Notes: a model not told the origin generated them from the sequence alone. A stretch of DNA of 64,000 nt from Reticulitermes speratus (GCA_021186555.1 JAJKFL010000010.1:7483085-7547084); one strand, 5' to 3'; positions 35,248 through 46,563 are shown, counted from the first letter of the stretch. Program-made: numbers and translations.

Positions 35248-35535
35248 GAGCAGGGATAGCTCGGTAAGTATAGTGTCTAAGCTACGAGAAATCGTGGTTA
35301 GATTCCTGGCAGGAACAAGAAATTTTTCTCTTTTCCAACGCTTCGAGACTGGCTCCGTGGCGATGCCAGCCCCGTACACAATGGGTACCGTGGACACTTT
35401 CCCCGGGTGTAAAGTGGCGGATGCGTTCGCGTGACCACTCTCCTCCGTCTAATACCGAGGTAAATAATGAACGAAGCTGTATTTCCACTCCCTGTACACC
35501 TTCATGGCAAGCACTGGGATAAATGTAACTTTGTT
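35248..35535 (+). repeat. SINE family B-related copy, diverged head
   Basis: Box A-like GGATAGCTCGGTAAGTATAG and box B-like GGTTAGATTCC, then the SINE B body in forward orientation. Ends in a T/A-rich tail. Confidence 0.7.
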
Positions 35536-35906
35536 TTTTAGTAAATGAGGTGATAATGGAACAGGCCGGTACAGGCGTTCAAGTTGCCTATCCTGCAAAG
35601 ATAAGAAAAAAGGTAAATTAGATGCAAATATTGTCCACTTGAATCTCTGCAAACAACCTAAAAAAAAAGTAACTAAAGAAGTTTACAGACGAGAATACAT
35701 TGTATGGCGACAGAGCTGGAATGTTCTTCACGGTTGTTATCACAACAGCCTGCTCGAGGACAAAGGTTAAACAGTTCACACTCTTTCAAGTGGGCACTTT
35801 TCTAAGGATGTTACTCACGAAGACTGTGTAAGAGTTTCCATCATGGAGCACAATAATCAAGTGCAGTTTTAATCATATAACAGTAATAATAATAATAATA
35901 TAATAA

Positions 35907-36244
35907 CCATGGCTCGACAGCCCTATATGGGCTTGGGCCTCCTCTTTCCGAGGTTACTTGCTCTTGTGCATTTGTGGCAGTGAGTGACCAGCCCACTGGC
36001 CGCGCTGTTCGACTCAATCCTGATGTGACTGCCAGAGCCATCTGGCAGTCAGTCAGGAGACTTGGGTGAGAAATGGTCGCTGAATTTTGCTTACATTTAC
36101 ATTTACATGCCGTAAATCTACCGACGGCTTTACTTCCCCTCCGAATTTTTATCACCCTTAAAAATCCATCGACCTCGGTCGGGATCGAACCCGCGAACCT
36201 TGGGTCCAGTGGCGAGCACGCTAACCACTAGTCCACCGAGGTCG
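35907..36244 (-). repeat. SINE family C, full length
   Basis: Head (minus strand): GACCTCGGTGGACTAGTGGT then GGTTCGCGGGTTCGATCCCG, a clear tRNA-like A box/B box pair. The 3' end on the minus strand is GGCCCAAGCCCATATAGGGC followed by TGTCGAGCCATGG and an ATT-rich tail. Confidence 0.88.
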
Positions 36245-36649
36245 ACACAATCATATAACAGTAATATATCTTAATCTTCAGGTCTTTGTAAATTGATATT
36301 AAAATATGTCACAACCTTTTAAAGAGTCCCACAGACCTGCGTCTTCAAATTCAAGATTAAGATAATATAAATTTGCATAACATTTAACTTTGTACAAGAT
36401 TTTTTTATTACGAGTTTCCTCTTTATTAAGGTTAGGGTTTGCTTAAACAATGAGATCGGATGGGCGAAGTCCAAAGGAGTAAATTTAATTTTTCTGACAC
36501 CAAAAATACTTTTCCATTCAGTCGACACAACTTTAGTGGTAAAAAAATTCATTTTTTACAGTAACTAGCTACATGTTTCTTTACTAAACCAATGTAGAAA
36601 CACGAGTATAAAAATAATTTTATATCACATACACATTTTTGCATTAGTT

Positions 36650-36705
36650 TATACTGGTTTAGCCTAAAGATGGATTTACTAAAATGCCGAAACGTGTAGC
36701 TAACT
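36650..36705 (+). repeat. Degenerate hammerhead-like motif
   Basis: UUAGC/GCUAA would form a perfect 5-bp stem I and GAAAC, GUGUA follow, but the core reads CUAAAGA (the essential G is A) and stem II is bulged. Predicted inactive relic. Confidence 0.45.
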
Positions 36706-37151
36706 ATTGTAAAAAAAAAAGCTAATTATTTTACCAATAAAGATGTGTCGGTGAGTAAAAAAATATTTCTCAGTTTCATATTAGAAAAAAAAAACACAAC
36801 GGGTGTCAAGATTAATTATTGCCAATTTTTGTACTAACCATTTCTTAATACAAAAGCGATATAACGTTAAAAAGTCAAGCTTAGTTTCTGCTATTTTATG
36901 TGCTGAATTTAATAATATAAGTGAAGATAAATTATCCTGCTATCACTTGAAATTCAACATAGGAGGCCTCAACCAAAAGAAAAATCCGATTTTTCAGACG
37001 TATAGAACCATAAAATAATCCCAGTTTTGCATAAGACAATGAATGGAATTTTACGTTTCATTCACCGTGCATTTTTGTTTAATTGAACAGTTTTATAGCA
37101 ACAAATGCACATAGACATACAATGTCAATGGTATCTTTTATTTATAGTTTG

Positions 37152-37196
37152 CCCCAATACGTATTTCGGCGTGCTTACATCGACATCTTCAGGGGT
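37152..37196 (-). ncRNA. Hammerhead motif, element C left arm
   Basis: ACCC, CUGAAGA, weak stem II (GUCG...CGCC), GAAA, UACGUA (palindromic helix III), UU, GGGG. AUU triplet is NUH. Stem II is weaker than in the right arm. Confidence 0.65.
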
Positions 37197-37400
37197 CGTT
37201 GAAGATTTTTTTTTTTAGCATAGACCAATATTCATAAAATACATCGTAACAGCCATAATTATGTATAATAATGTTACAATGTTAATCAATGATCACTGTA
37301 TATAAAAAATTGTACAATATACTGTTTTATTAACTTTATTAATACTTTACTATTGTACAATTTTTTACATACAGTGATCATTGATTAACATTGTAACATT

Positions 37401-37670
37401 TTTCTTTTTTTGTATGGCTCGACAGCCCTATATGGGCCTGGGCCTCCTCGTTTCGTCGAGGTTTCACGATCACACACATTTTAGACACACAACACTCGGT
37501 AGGACTCCTCTGGACGAGTGATAAGCCCGTCGCAGAGACCTCTACCTGACAACACACAACACTCACAACAGACAGACATCCATGCCCCCGGGGGGATTCG
37601 AACCCACGATCCTAGTAAGCGAGCGGCCGAAGACCCACGCCTTAGACCGCACGGCCACTGGGATCGGCAT
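37401..37670 (-). repeat. SINE family D (Leu/Ser-tRNA-like head), nested in element C
   Basis: Head on the minus strand: CCGATCCCAGTGGCCGTGCG then GTGGGTTCGAATCCCCCCGG, with a long variable-arm region (GGGTCTTCGGCCGCTCGCTT). 11-bp duplication ATTGTAACATT (37390-37400, 37671-37681). Its 3' end is GGCCCAGGCCCATATAGGGC plus TGTCGAGCCAT, the same as SINE family C. Confidence 0.9.
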
Positions 37671-37753
37671 ATTGTAACATTATTATACATAATTATGGCT
37701 GTTACGATGTATTTTATGAATATTGGTCTATGCTAAAAAAAAAAACTTAAACG

Positions 37754-37799
37754 ACCCCCTGAAGATGGCGATGTAAGCACGCCGAAATACGTATTGGGG
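37754..37799 (+). ncRNA. Hammerhead motif, element C right arm
   Basis: CCCC, CUGAAGA, stem II GGCG/CGCC, GAAA, UACGUA, UU, GGGG. Confidence 0.75.
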
Positions 37800-37878
37800 C
37801 AAACTATAAATAAAAGATACTATTGACATTGTATGTCTATGTGCATTTGTTGGTATAAAACTGTTCAATGAATGGAAT

Positions 37879-38575
37879 GTTGCGTGTATCAGTCCATAAG
37901 CGGTTTCACACATATTAAGTTCAGTATGGAGACTTCTACTAATAAGTGTTAGGTACTGCTGATTTTGAATCGCACTGGTCGATAGTGAAGCATATTTTGC
38001 ATAAGACCACAAGTGGATTTTTCCCACGTAGCCCACACATTTTGTTCAAATTCCACCCCTTCATTACAAAATCTTTCTATTCTATTAACATTATTTTTTT
38101 CAGGTAATTCACGGAGTGGACTAGTACACTGATAATCTTTATGACAACGCTTTGACACTAGTTTGGTCAGTTCTGAGTAAGGTTGGGAGCTCTGTGGGAA
38201 AATCACACAGGACAAGTTCTGTGCAATTATTGATACATGCAGTTAATTTGCATTCAGGTTCTCCTCCCCTCTCGTAACCGTCCACAGAGCTCATCCCCAG
38301 TAAATAATTCCTCCACAATCCCTTACCGCCCCCCCCCCCAAATTCTGTTCCTTATTGGTCAGCGTTAATGACACTCTGCACACAGGCACACTAACAAAAA
38401 CGTCATTATGACGTAACAAAATTCATGGATTTTTTTTTCAGTATGGAACTTTAAAGAAACGGGAAAAGCTAATGTCTGACGTAAATAGCACAGACAGGGT
38501 AAGCATTCGTGAATTACCATTTGGCGATTGGATTTGAAACTACAGTGTTCTTACGGAGCTAACAGGAGTTTCGTG
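37879..38575. other. No gene recognised
   Basis: No supported coding sequence. A short C run lies at 38329-38340. Confidence 0.35.
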
Positions 38576-38589
38576 CCAATTTTAAACAT

Positions 38590-39480
38590 AATATAATAAT
38601 AATAATAATAACAATAATAACCATGGCTCGACAGCCCTATATGGGCTTGGCCTCCTCTTTCCGAGGTTACTTGGTCGTGCGCATTCGTGGCAGTTGGTGA
38701 CTGGCCAACTGGCAGCGCTGCTGTTCTATCGATCATGATGTGACCGCCAGAGCCATCTGGCAGGCAGTCAGGAGACTTGGGTGAGAGATGACCCGAATTT
38801 TGCTTACGAAACATTTCTATTCATGCTCGTAAGGTTCTTTTACACGCCGTAAATCTACGGTAAGTCCTCTTTCACCCGGACAGCCGGTTTCGTGTCAATT
38901 TTAAACATAATATAATAATAATAATAATAATAATAATAACCACGGCTCGACAGCCCTATATGGGCTTGGGCCTCCTCTTTCCGAGGTTACGAGGTCTTTG
39001 TGCATTTGCGGCAGTGAGGGACCGGCCCACTGGCCGCCAATTTTAAACATAATAATAATAATAATTCTTGGCTCAACAGCCCTGTATGGGCCTGGGCCTC
39101 CTCTTGCCTCCTCTTGTCGAGGTTACTAAGTCATGCGCATTCATGGCAGCTGGTGACCGGCCAGCTAGCCGCGCTTAGTGTTCTATCGATCCTGATGTGC
39201 ACGCCAGAGCCATCTGGCAGGCAGTCAGGAGACTTGGATGAGAAATGGAGGCAATTTGGCTTACGCAACATTTTTATTCATGCCCGTAAGGTTCTTTTAC
39301 ATGCCGTAAATCTACGACATGGGACCGACGGCTTTACTTCCCCTCCGAAGGAAGTGGTGCTCCGGATTTTTATCATCCTTAAAAATCCATCGACCTCGGT
39401 CGGGATCGAACCCGCGAACCTTGGGTCCAGTGGCGAGCACGCTAACCACTAGTCCACCGAGGTCGACCAATTTTAAACAT
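38590..39480 (-). repeat. Serial insertion of three SINE family C copies at one A/T-rich site
   Basis: Copies at about 38625-38880 (head missing), 38940-39035 (strongly truncated) and 39065-39468 (full, head complement at 39395-39468). The target word CAATTTTAAACATAA recurs four times (near 38577, 38896, 39037 and 39467), so each copy carries it as a duplication. Confidence 0.85.
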
Positions 39481-39504
39481 AAAACGTAAAAATAAGACAA
39501 AGAA

Positions 39505-39800
39505 CGTAGAGCTAAAGTTTTCCCTGTTCACGCCATGAAAGCATATGGGGGTGGAGGTGTATCTCCACTCTTTCATAACCTCGGCACGATATGGAGGTAA
39601 ATGGTTAGTTTCTACGAGCCTAACGCTTTACCCCTGGGAAGGACCCTACAGTACGTATTCAATATTAGGCTGTGTGGGCCCCAGAGTAGGACGGACGTTT
39701 TGGAATAAGAGAAAAATCTCTTGACCCTGCCAGGATTCGAACCCCGGATCGTCCAGCACGTAGTGAAAGTACGATATCTCAGTCGGTATAGTGACTAGCA
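39505..39800 (-). repeat. SINE family B, diverged
   Basis: Body order is conserved (GTTCACGCCATGAAAGCATA ... CTTTACCCCTGGGAAGGACC ... GGATTCGAACCCCGGATCGT). The tRNA-like head is at the right, with an extra inverted stretch CACTATACCGAC after it. Confidence 0.75.
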
Positions 39801-40019
39801 CTATACCGACAGAGATATCGCATTTTCACAAATATCGTCAAGAATGAGGTTAAAACTAGTTCATAGATATACAGTATACATATGTACATACAGTATACAT
39901 TATATATATAAGTACATATATACATAGTGTGTGCACAAAGTCCTTGTGCAACTTTAAACTTTAATCACTTAGGATGTACACACGATAAATGTACACTGTA
40001 AACGCCATATAAAAACTTG

Positions 40020-40215
40020 ATTCTTACAGTTTTTAGGAGCGTTCGCAAAATTGCGAAAAGCCACAGATGACATTTTATGTTCAATAATTTCCCCCCCCCC
40101 CCCCCCCCCCCCCCGAATATCGTGCCGTTAATGAGATCACGTGGAAAAATATTCTAGAGCCAAATAGGCTACAGATGACAATATAATACGGCGCATGCGC
40201 TTTGCATGCTGGATA
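40020..40215 (-). repeat. AGGCGCGTTCGC element, internally deleted, with poly-C
   Basis: Reverse fragments of the ~490-bp element (GAGCGTTCGCAAAATTGCGA ... ATACGGCGCATGCGC). A run of about 30 C starts at 40090 inside it. Confidence 0.7.
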
Positions 40216-40436
40216 ATTTACGCTAGACTATTGGACTACATTAAACTATTGGACTGCATTAGACTACACTACACTAACTATTGGAATACACTAGACTATG
40301 GGACTGCACTATACTGTTGGACTGCAATAAATTGTTGAACTACACTATACTGCTGGACCGTAAGAGATTATTGGACTACATTACAATGTTGGGCTACACC
40401 AGCCTACAGACTATACAGCGAGGACAATCATTTGTA

Positions 40437-40723
40437 GGGGCACGCAGTGGCGCAGTTGGTTGAGGCACTGCGCTACAAGTTCGATTCCCGATGGTGTCAC
40501 TGGAATTTTTCATTGACATAATCGTTTCGGTCGCACTATGGCCCTGGGGTCGACTCAGCCTCTAACAGAAATGAGTACCAGGAATCTTTCCTGGGGGTAA
40601 AGGAGACCGGTGAGTAGGGCTGACAACCTTACCACCTTCATGTGCCGACTGTCTAGAAATCTGGGCGCCTCAACCTCCTGGAACCCTAAGGGCCTGTCCA
40701 GGCCTGTAATGGGATTGCTTTTT
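40437..40723 (+). repeat. SINE family A, nearly full length
   Basis: GGGGCACGCAGTGGCGCAGT head; part of the head is deleted between box A and GTTCGATTCCCG. 13-bp duplication ACAATCATTTGTA (40424-40436, 40724-40736). Confidence 0.9.
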
Positions 40724-40944
40724 ACAATCATTTGTAACTGTCTTCTGTTCTTTAGTATTTAGTCATATGGATGGCGGTGCAATGACTCACGTAGGCTATA
40801 AAACAGACAAGGAAGAAAACTGTAAATAGAATTATGCTGAGATAGTCTCCAGAAAAGCGAGTCTGTGGAACATTAGAAGGAAGACTTGAGGACTATTAAA
40901 CTGAATAGTAAGGAAATAGGAATTGAATTGCTAGGCTTCCGTAG

Positions 40945-41100
40945 CTGGGCAGTTGAGTTCTCCGTTCTTCTGGGATGTGGCACTGCGCTACTGTGCGATT
41001 GATGCCCGACGTTTCGTGAGAGTCCAGTGGTCTCAAAACGTCGGGCATCAATCACCCAGTAACGCAGTGTCACATCCCAGAAGATCAGAGACCTCATCCG
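40945..41100. repeat. Small foldback, ribozyme core lost
   Basis: CTTCTGGGATGTGGCACTGC ... GATTGATGCCCGACGTTTCG is inverted at CGTCGGGCATCAATCACCCA ... GTGTCACATCCCAGAAG. The centre lacks the CUGANGA box. Confidence 0.8.
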
Positions 41101-41229
41101 AAATGTGGTTTGACAATCTGAATTGAAGGGATTACAACAGCATTCACTAGCAGGAATAGCAGACTTTTTTTTTAAGTGTGCTGAAACTGCAGATCGAAAG
41201 CCAATTTCCATGCCTAATTTATTTCAGTA

Positions 41230-41495
41230 AAAGTTAAAAAAGGAAAAGTTGTCCCTATACACGCCATTAAGGCATAAGCGGGAGTGAAGGTATATCTCCA
41301 CTTCTTCTTAACATAGGTACTAGTTGCAGGTGAGTAGTCAGCCTCACGCCCCGGCCGCCCTACCTTCGGTACCATTTGAATAGGACACTAGGTGGGCCCC
41401 AGATTCGGCCTGGACATACTGGAGAAGAGATAAACCTCTTACCCCTGCTGGGATTCGAACCCTGAATCGTCCAGCCCGTAGCTGTCCCCAGCCCA
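41230..41495 (-). repeat. SINE family B, diverged
   Basis: CCCTATACACGCCATTAAGG ... GGGATTCGAACCCTGAATCG. Head at the right is partly lost. Confidence 0.72.
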
Positions 41496-41818
41496 CTTCA
41501 TAAAACTTAACTAAAAGGAGCCAGGTTCGGATCCAGCGTCTTGCTGGGGAGAGGCTGTGTCAAGAAGTTCTAGACACAGCAAATGCGAGCGACCAGCAAG
41601 GAGCAGGTTGAATATAAACAGCGAATAGCATTACAGTAAGAAACGTGAGACAAGAAATTTGAAATGTCTAACAGTGAAGATAAAGATAGACCGAGTGCAG
41701 CGATCTGCCTTCAGTGGGCAACTTCTAAATAAAGAAACAATATTCCTATCTATCAAAAAACCAAGACCAACTAGATGCACAATCACTAATAAAAACTTTA
41801 ATAGCAGTATTACATGAA

Positions 41819-41860
41819 ACCCGACATGTTTCGGTCAGGTACCTGACCATCTTCAGGGGT
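41819..41860 (-). ncRNA. Hammerhead motif, element D left arm
   Basis: ACCC, CUGAAGA, stem II GGUCAG/CUGACC (6 bp), GAAA, CAUG, UC, GGGU. Triplet GUC is the classical cleavage site. Confidence 0.82.
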
Positions 41861-42171
41861 ACACTACATTAAAATGATATGTCCATATGTAAAACACACT
41901 TAGATGTGAGCATATAAGGTCTAGTCGTGTATAATGTTTTTATAAAACACAGTTTTAAAATCACTGATAACTTTTATAAACGGTCAACACTTGATATTCC
42001 GCACTGGTTCCACCTTATAATGGCTTTATAACACTGTTTTCGTATACTTCTTATGTAAGTTCACTTATGCGTCCTTTAAAACTGTGTTTTATAAAACATT
42101 ATACACGACTAGACTTTATATGCTCACATCTAGTGTGTTTTACATATGGACATATCATTTTAATGTAGTGT

Positions 42172-42213
42172 ACCCCTGAAGACGGTCAGGTACCTGACCG
42201 AAACATGTCGGGT
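42172..42213 (+). ncRNA. Hammerhead motif, element D right arm
   Basis: ACCC, CUGAAGA, stem II GGUCAG/CUGACC, GAAA, CAUG, UC, GGGU. Identical in plan to the left arm. Confidence 0.82.
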
Positions 42214-42477
42214 TTAATGTAATACTACTATTAAAGTTTCTAATAGTGATTGTGCATCTAGTTGGTCTTGGTTTTTTTTTATATATACGAGATGCACGGT
42301 GAAAACAATATTAAATACAATATTCCTAGTTTGCTCCTAGAGTTTAAGGTCAGTGCATAATTATATGCGTCCTTTGCATGAACTGCAAACGGTGAAAAGC
42401 ATAATGGAGATATTACGGCCGCTTCTAACTTAAGCAAATTTGAACCCTAAAGCCAGGCAACACATTTTTTTCTTTTT

Positions 42478-42610
42478 TAGCTCTCGCAGTCATAAAAAGC
42501 GCCTATTAGCTTCGTCATGTCTGTCTGTCTGTCCCTCCGCACAAATCATCTTGTCTCCCACTGGACGAATTTGCGTGAAATTTTATATGTAGGACTTTCT
42601 CTAGTTTCGC
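42478..42610 (-). repeat. AGGCGCGTTCGC element, terminal fragment
   Basis: GCGCCTATTAGCTTCGTCAT then GTCTGTCTGTCTGTCC and CCCACTGGACGAATTT match, in reverse, the right end of the ~490-bp element. Confidence 0.7.
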
Positions 42611-42896
42611 TGCAAAAGATATCCAAATAAAATGGCTCCACTAGTACGTGCTTTAGCTGAGGGTAGATCTGAAGGGGCCACGTTATACGTACATTGCCTA
42701 TCTTGTTTTTATTACATCTGATTTGGAACAGAACGTCTACACTGACAACTGTTGGACGAACCTAATTATTAACGGCCCACTGTATCCTTTGTTTTATTCA
42801 CTTACATTAAGTTCAAATCAAATTTCCCAAAAAAGGGTTCAGTGTTATAACAACGGTTAAGCTGCATAAGATATAGACGTAGATCCCATTATGGTA

Positions 42897-43002
42897 AAGT
42901 AAAATAAAGTTTACCCTAGAACAGGCCATGAAGGCCCAGACGGGGAGTAGAGGTATAGCTCTACTCTTTCTTTAACCTCGGCGCTAGATGCGGGTGGGTG
43001 GT
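42897..43002 (-). repeat. SINE family B, 5'-truncated
   Basis: Only the 3' part, with a 13-bp duplication TCCCATTATGGTA (42884-42896, 43003-43015). Confidence 0.88.
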
Positions 43003-43024
43003 TCCCATTATGGTACAAGCCTTT

Positions 43025-43298
43025 ACACAACCTGTACAGGCCTGGACAGGCCCTGAGGGTTCCAGGAAGCTGAGGCTCGCAGACTTCAAGACAATCGGCA
43101 CATGAAGGTGGTAAGGTTGTCAGCCCTACGCACCGACCGCCGTTACCCCCCCTTCCCCAGGAAATATTCCTGGTACTCTTTTCTGTTAGAGGCTGAGTCG
43201 ACCCCATGGCCATAGTGCGGCCGGAAGGATTATGTCGATGAAAAATTCCAATGACACCATCGGGAATCGAACCCGCGACCTTCCATCTTGTAGCGCAC
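43025..43298 (-). repeat. SINE family A
   Basis: Reverse copy: GTACAGGCCTGGACAGGCCC at the left, head complement with GGGAATCGAACCCGCGACCT at the right. Abuts the preceding SINE B. Confidence 0.85.
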
Positions 43299-43299
43299 G

Positions 43300-44190
43300 T
43301 TTAATGGGATACAGGGAGATCATGTGTTTGTGCTTCTCCGCTCTATGACGTCTATACTTCTGACAACCTTAATTAATATGGCAGAAATTAGGCGCGTACA
43401 GGATGTCCTTCAATAACCTTCACGATTTAAAACTAAAAACTCTGCATTTCGCCCACACAGTGTGTTCATATATTCCCTATTATTGTTACAATAACCAATT
43501 TTCCCATGTACCATTCAACAACTGGTCAGCCAACATGGCTGCTTCCTTCGGCCTACGCGACCGAGTCACTCTGCATTTAAACCCCAGACACTCATCAGAC
43601 CAAAGTTCTTCCACCCCAAAACGATATATTGCCATTTGTAACAGAAGCAATTGGTATAATCATGTCAAGGCCCTAGCCAAGAAGGGAAATCCGTTAGCGT
43701 AAGCACAATCGGCGTTACAGATACAACGTTTCTGTGTCAAAGCCCAGCGATGCGTTTCGTGTGCAGGAATGGCTAAGCGAATCAAGGGATGTAGAACTGC
43801 GGTTCATGACAGACTCCACTTTTAGGTTTTTGATTGCTTTGGTTGGATGATTTAGGTTTCGGAGGATCTTGGTACGATTTAAAACACAGGCCGTCTGACA
43901 GATCAAAATGTGTCATAAAAACTGTTAAGGTCTGTCAGCGCCATTAGTGGCTCGAGCAGTCACAGCACGATATTCAACCTCCTGTTACAACATTTGAATA
44001 GTATCGTGTTCAGTGTTGGTACAGGCCTCTGTGATCTGTGTTTTGAGCCCTTCCCTTGTCGTTGACAACGGACGGACACTTGTACTTAACAAATCTCCAG
44101 AAGAAAAAATTCATGCTTGTGAGATCTGTTAATCACGAGGGCCATTCGACGGGACCACCACGCCCAATCCATTGAATACGACTTTCATAC
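43300..44190. other. No gene recognised
   Basis: A 99-codon open frame (43403-43702) shows no motif I know and no splice or homology support. Confidence 0.35.
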
Positions 44191-44191
44191 A

Positions 44192-44490
44192 GTTGGCGTG
44201 GGCCGAAGTAGCGTAGCATGTATAGCGACTCGTTAGGGGCTGGAGGGTCCGGGGATCGTATCCCGGTGGAGGCGAGATTTTCCGCACCTGTTCAGACCGG
44301 CCCCGGGGCCCACCCAGCCTCCTGTAAAATGGGTACCGGGTCTCTTTCCCAGGGGTAAAGCGGCCGAAGCGTCGCGTTGACCACCCACCCCCATCTAGCG
44401 CCAAGGTTAAAGAAAGAGTAGAGCTATACCTCTGCTCCCCCTCTGGGCCTTCATGGCCTGTTCTAGGGTAAAATTCACTTTAACTTTACA
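44192..44490 (+). repeat. SINE family B, full length, forward
   Basis: GGGCCGAAGTAGCGTAGCAT head, box B-like GGGGATCGTATCCCGG, body, and tail TTCACTTTAACTTTAC. Confidence 0.88.
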
Positions 44491-44929
44491 GTTAGCCTTC
44501 ACTTCGTTACAGAAGGGAATATCTTCCTATAAACCAAGCAACCTTGTAGCATGTGCAGACAGACCATTCCAGTTGCTGCATATTCCGCAAATCCGAAAGC
44601 CCCGCTTGTGTTTCCTTCGGACATTACGGCAAAGACATTAACCTTCAGACTGCACCTTACTGATATCACTTTTGATTTTACATTCCATTATTATTATTAT
44701 TATTATTTATTTATTTTTAATCCTACGCTAGTTAGAGGAATATCTAATTTTCTTTCTTATATGCCGTATTTACAATAATATAGTTGAAACAAACCACGTT
44801 TTTACGGTATATAGTGTTGTGTTGACGGTATTATGTCCTGTCTTTATTGTTGTGTACAGAACAATGGGATGTAAGCTTAAAAATAACGATTTCGCTTTAT
44901 CAATTGGACCGATCGTGTGAAAAATACAG

Positions 44930-45220
44930 AAGTATTACACAGAGTCAAGGAGGAGAGGAATATCGTATATACAATAAAAAGAAGAAAGGCTAACTGGATT
45001 GGTCACATCTTGCGTAGGAACTGCCTTCTGAAACACGTGATTGAAGGAGAGATATAGGAAATGACACAAGTAACGGGAAGATGAGGAAGAAGACCTAAGC
45101 AGCTACTGGATAACCTTAAGGAAAGGAAAGGAAAGGGTACTGGAAAGTGAAAGAGGAAGCACTAGATCGCATTGCCTGGAGAACTCGCTTTGGAAAGGCT
45201 ATGGACCTGTCGTAACACAG
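44930..45220 (+). pseudogene. LINE 3' ORF fragment (WIGHILRRN type), copy 1
   Basis: Frames read NIVYTIKRRKANWIGHILRR and, with breaks, KEEALDRIAWRTRFGKA-like sequence. Same family as 47395-47490, 49763-49938 and 56110-56360. Confidence 0.7.
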
Positions 45221-45365
45221 ATTACGAATGAATGATTTCGTCTTGCGCGAAGTGTTCGCCACAGAATAAACCAAACAATAAGACGGCGTACCCAGAATTT
45301 CCCGGAATAAGTCGATAACAAAATATACTCTTACCTTTGTTATTTTTCGCTTTTGCCCTTTCAAA

Positions 45366-45668
45366 GTGCCCCCCCCCCCCCCTCCGAGCTTATATAGCGG
45401 GTCCAAGCACTTCTGCTACTGCCGGAGCGCTGCTAGCACGAGTCTTGGGTTCGCCATCGTTCCGGACATTTTCGGCGGACTTGATCCCTCAGACGCTGCG
45501 AAACCTTCCGGTAGTAATATTGGAACACGGTATGGTCTGGATGCACAAATACCTGATGAAGAGAGTCCTCACAGTGAAAGAAAGTTCACCGAAATGCTGT
45601 TGACGCTCGTTCCGCCTTTACTTGATCAGCTTCTGCGGACATCGAAAAAAGTAAAAACTGGAAACTGG
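45366..45668 (+). CDS. Candidate orphan exon (hypothetical)
   Basis: An open frame whose last part reads GLDAQIPDEESPHSERKFTE and MLLTLVPPLLDQLLRTSKKV and ends at TGG directly before GTAAGTATT, a strong splice donor. The sequence looks protein-like (amphipathic, not low complexity), but I recognise no domain. No start, acceptor or partner exon could be established, and a poly-C tract lies at its start. It may be chance or part of an unknown transposon. Confidence 0.2.
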
Positions 45669-45829
45669 TAAGTATTACGATAAGGCTCAAAGAACGAAAA
45701 TTTGGAATTATTTTCAAGAACAGCAAAACGTGTCTGAAGGAACAGAAAACTCACATTTCCGAGATAATATCCACGTACGATGTAAATTGTCTGGTTTGAC
45801 GCAGTATACTTGTACTTTTGCATAGTGTA

Positions 45830-45900
45830 TCATAAGCTTTACGACGTTTCGAAGGAACTTACTGCGTCTGTCTTCAAAGTGACAAAAACTTGGATCAGAT
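45830..45900 (-). repeat. Eroded hammerhead-like arm
   Basis: Minus strand has UUGAAGACAGAC ... CCUUCGAAACGUCGUAAAGC; the GAAACGUC box is intact but CUGANGA and stem II are damaged. Confidence 0.4.
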
Positions 45901-46563
45901 AGATGTTGAAATTATTGGGAGGAGGAAATATGTAATTTTAGTTCAGTATCCACCTGAAACAAATTTAATCACCTTAAACATGGAGTCAGCACCTTTCTCC
46001 GAAACGTCGAAACACATTTCCCAGTATGCGAACCCATAAGACCGTCACTTGAGATAATATAGAAATTATTTGGCAAACATTTACATTTAAACATATCTAA
46101 TCACAAACCAATAGACAGTAAGGCATGCTTTCTATTTTGGAACAGTTTTTGTTCCCACCTACCATCCCCCTCGACATTAATGGCCTGACCGAGCAAGCGC
46201 CATGCTGTTTCACCTCAGGTATACATAGCCCTGAAGTTACCTGATATGCTGGCGCCACAAATGCCCCTTAGAACAAGCTGTTGATAACCTGAAAATATAC
46301 ACAAAACAATCCGCTCATCTTTTAGCTGTGGTAACGATTTTCCTCGAAAGGTACTTAACCTACCCTGAATTGATAACTGTCCTGAGAATACAAACGCATC
46401 TCCATTACACGGTGCCCCTGTCATGTTAGATCCGAAAAAAAATAATTCTTGTACTTTCGTATTTGTTTCTTGCTTTTGGGGCAAGATAAACTTACAAAAT
46501 CAAAATGTGTGTGTTTACATGCGTGTGCGTATGTCAAAACTAAACGGATAAAAGATCTTAATG

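Larger units (their letters stand above)
37050..37865. mobile_element. Hammerhead foldback element C (816 bp including a nested SINE)
   Basis: Flanked by a 13-bp duplication CAATGAATGGAAT (37037-37049, 37866-37878). Inverted arms cover almost the whole element. The left end is the complement of ATGCACGGTGAATGAAACG. The SINE at 37401-37670 lies in the right arm. Confidence 0.88.
41749..42316. mobile_element. Hammerhead foldback element D (568 bp)
   Basis: Flanked by ACAATATTCCTA (41737-41748, 42317-42328). Arms 41757-41965 and 42078-42277 are inverted. Right end carries ATGCACGGTGAAA. Confidence 0.88.

Noticed and set aside
43403-43702. 99-codon open frame
   Set aside because: No motif, no Kozak or splice evidence, no repeat or domain match that I recognise.
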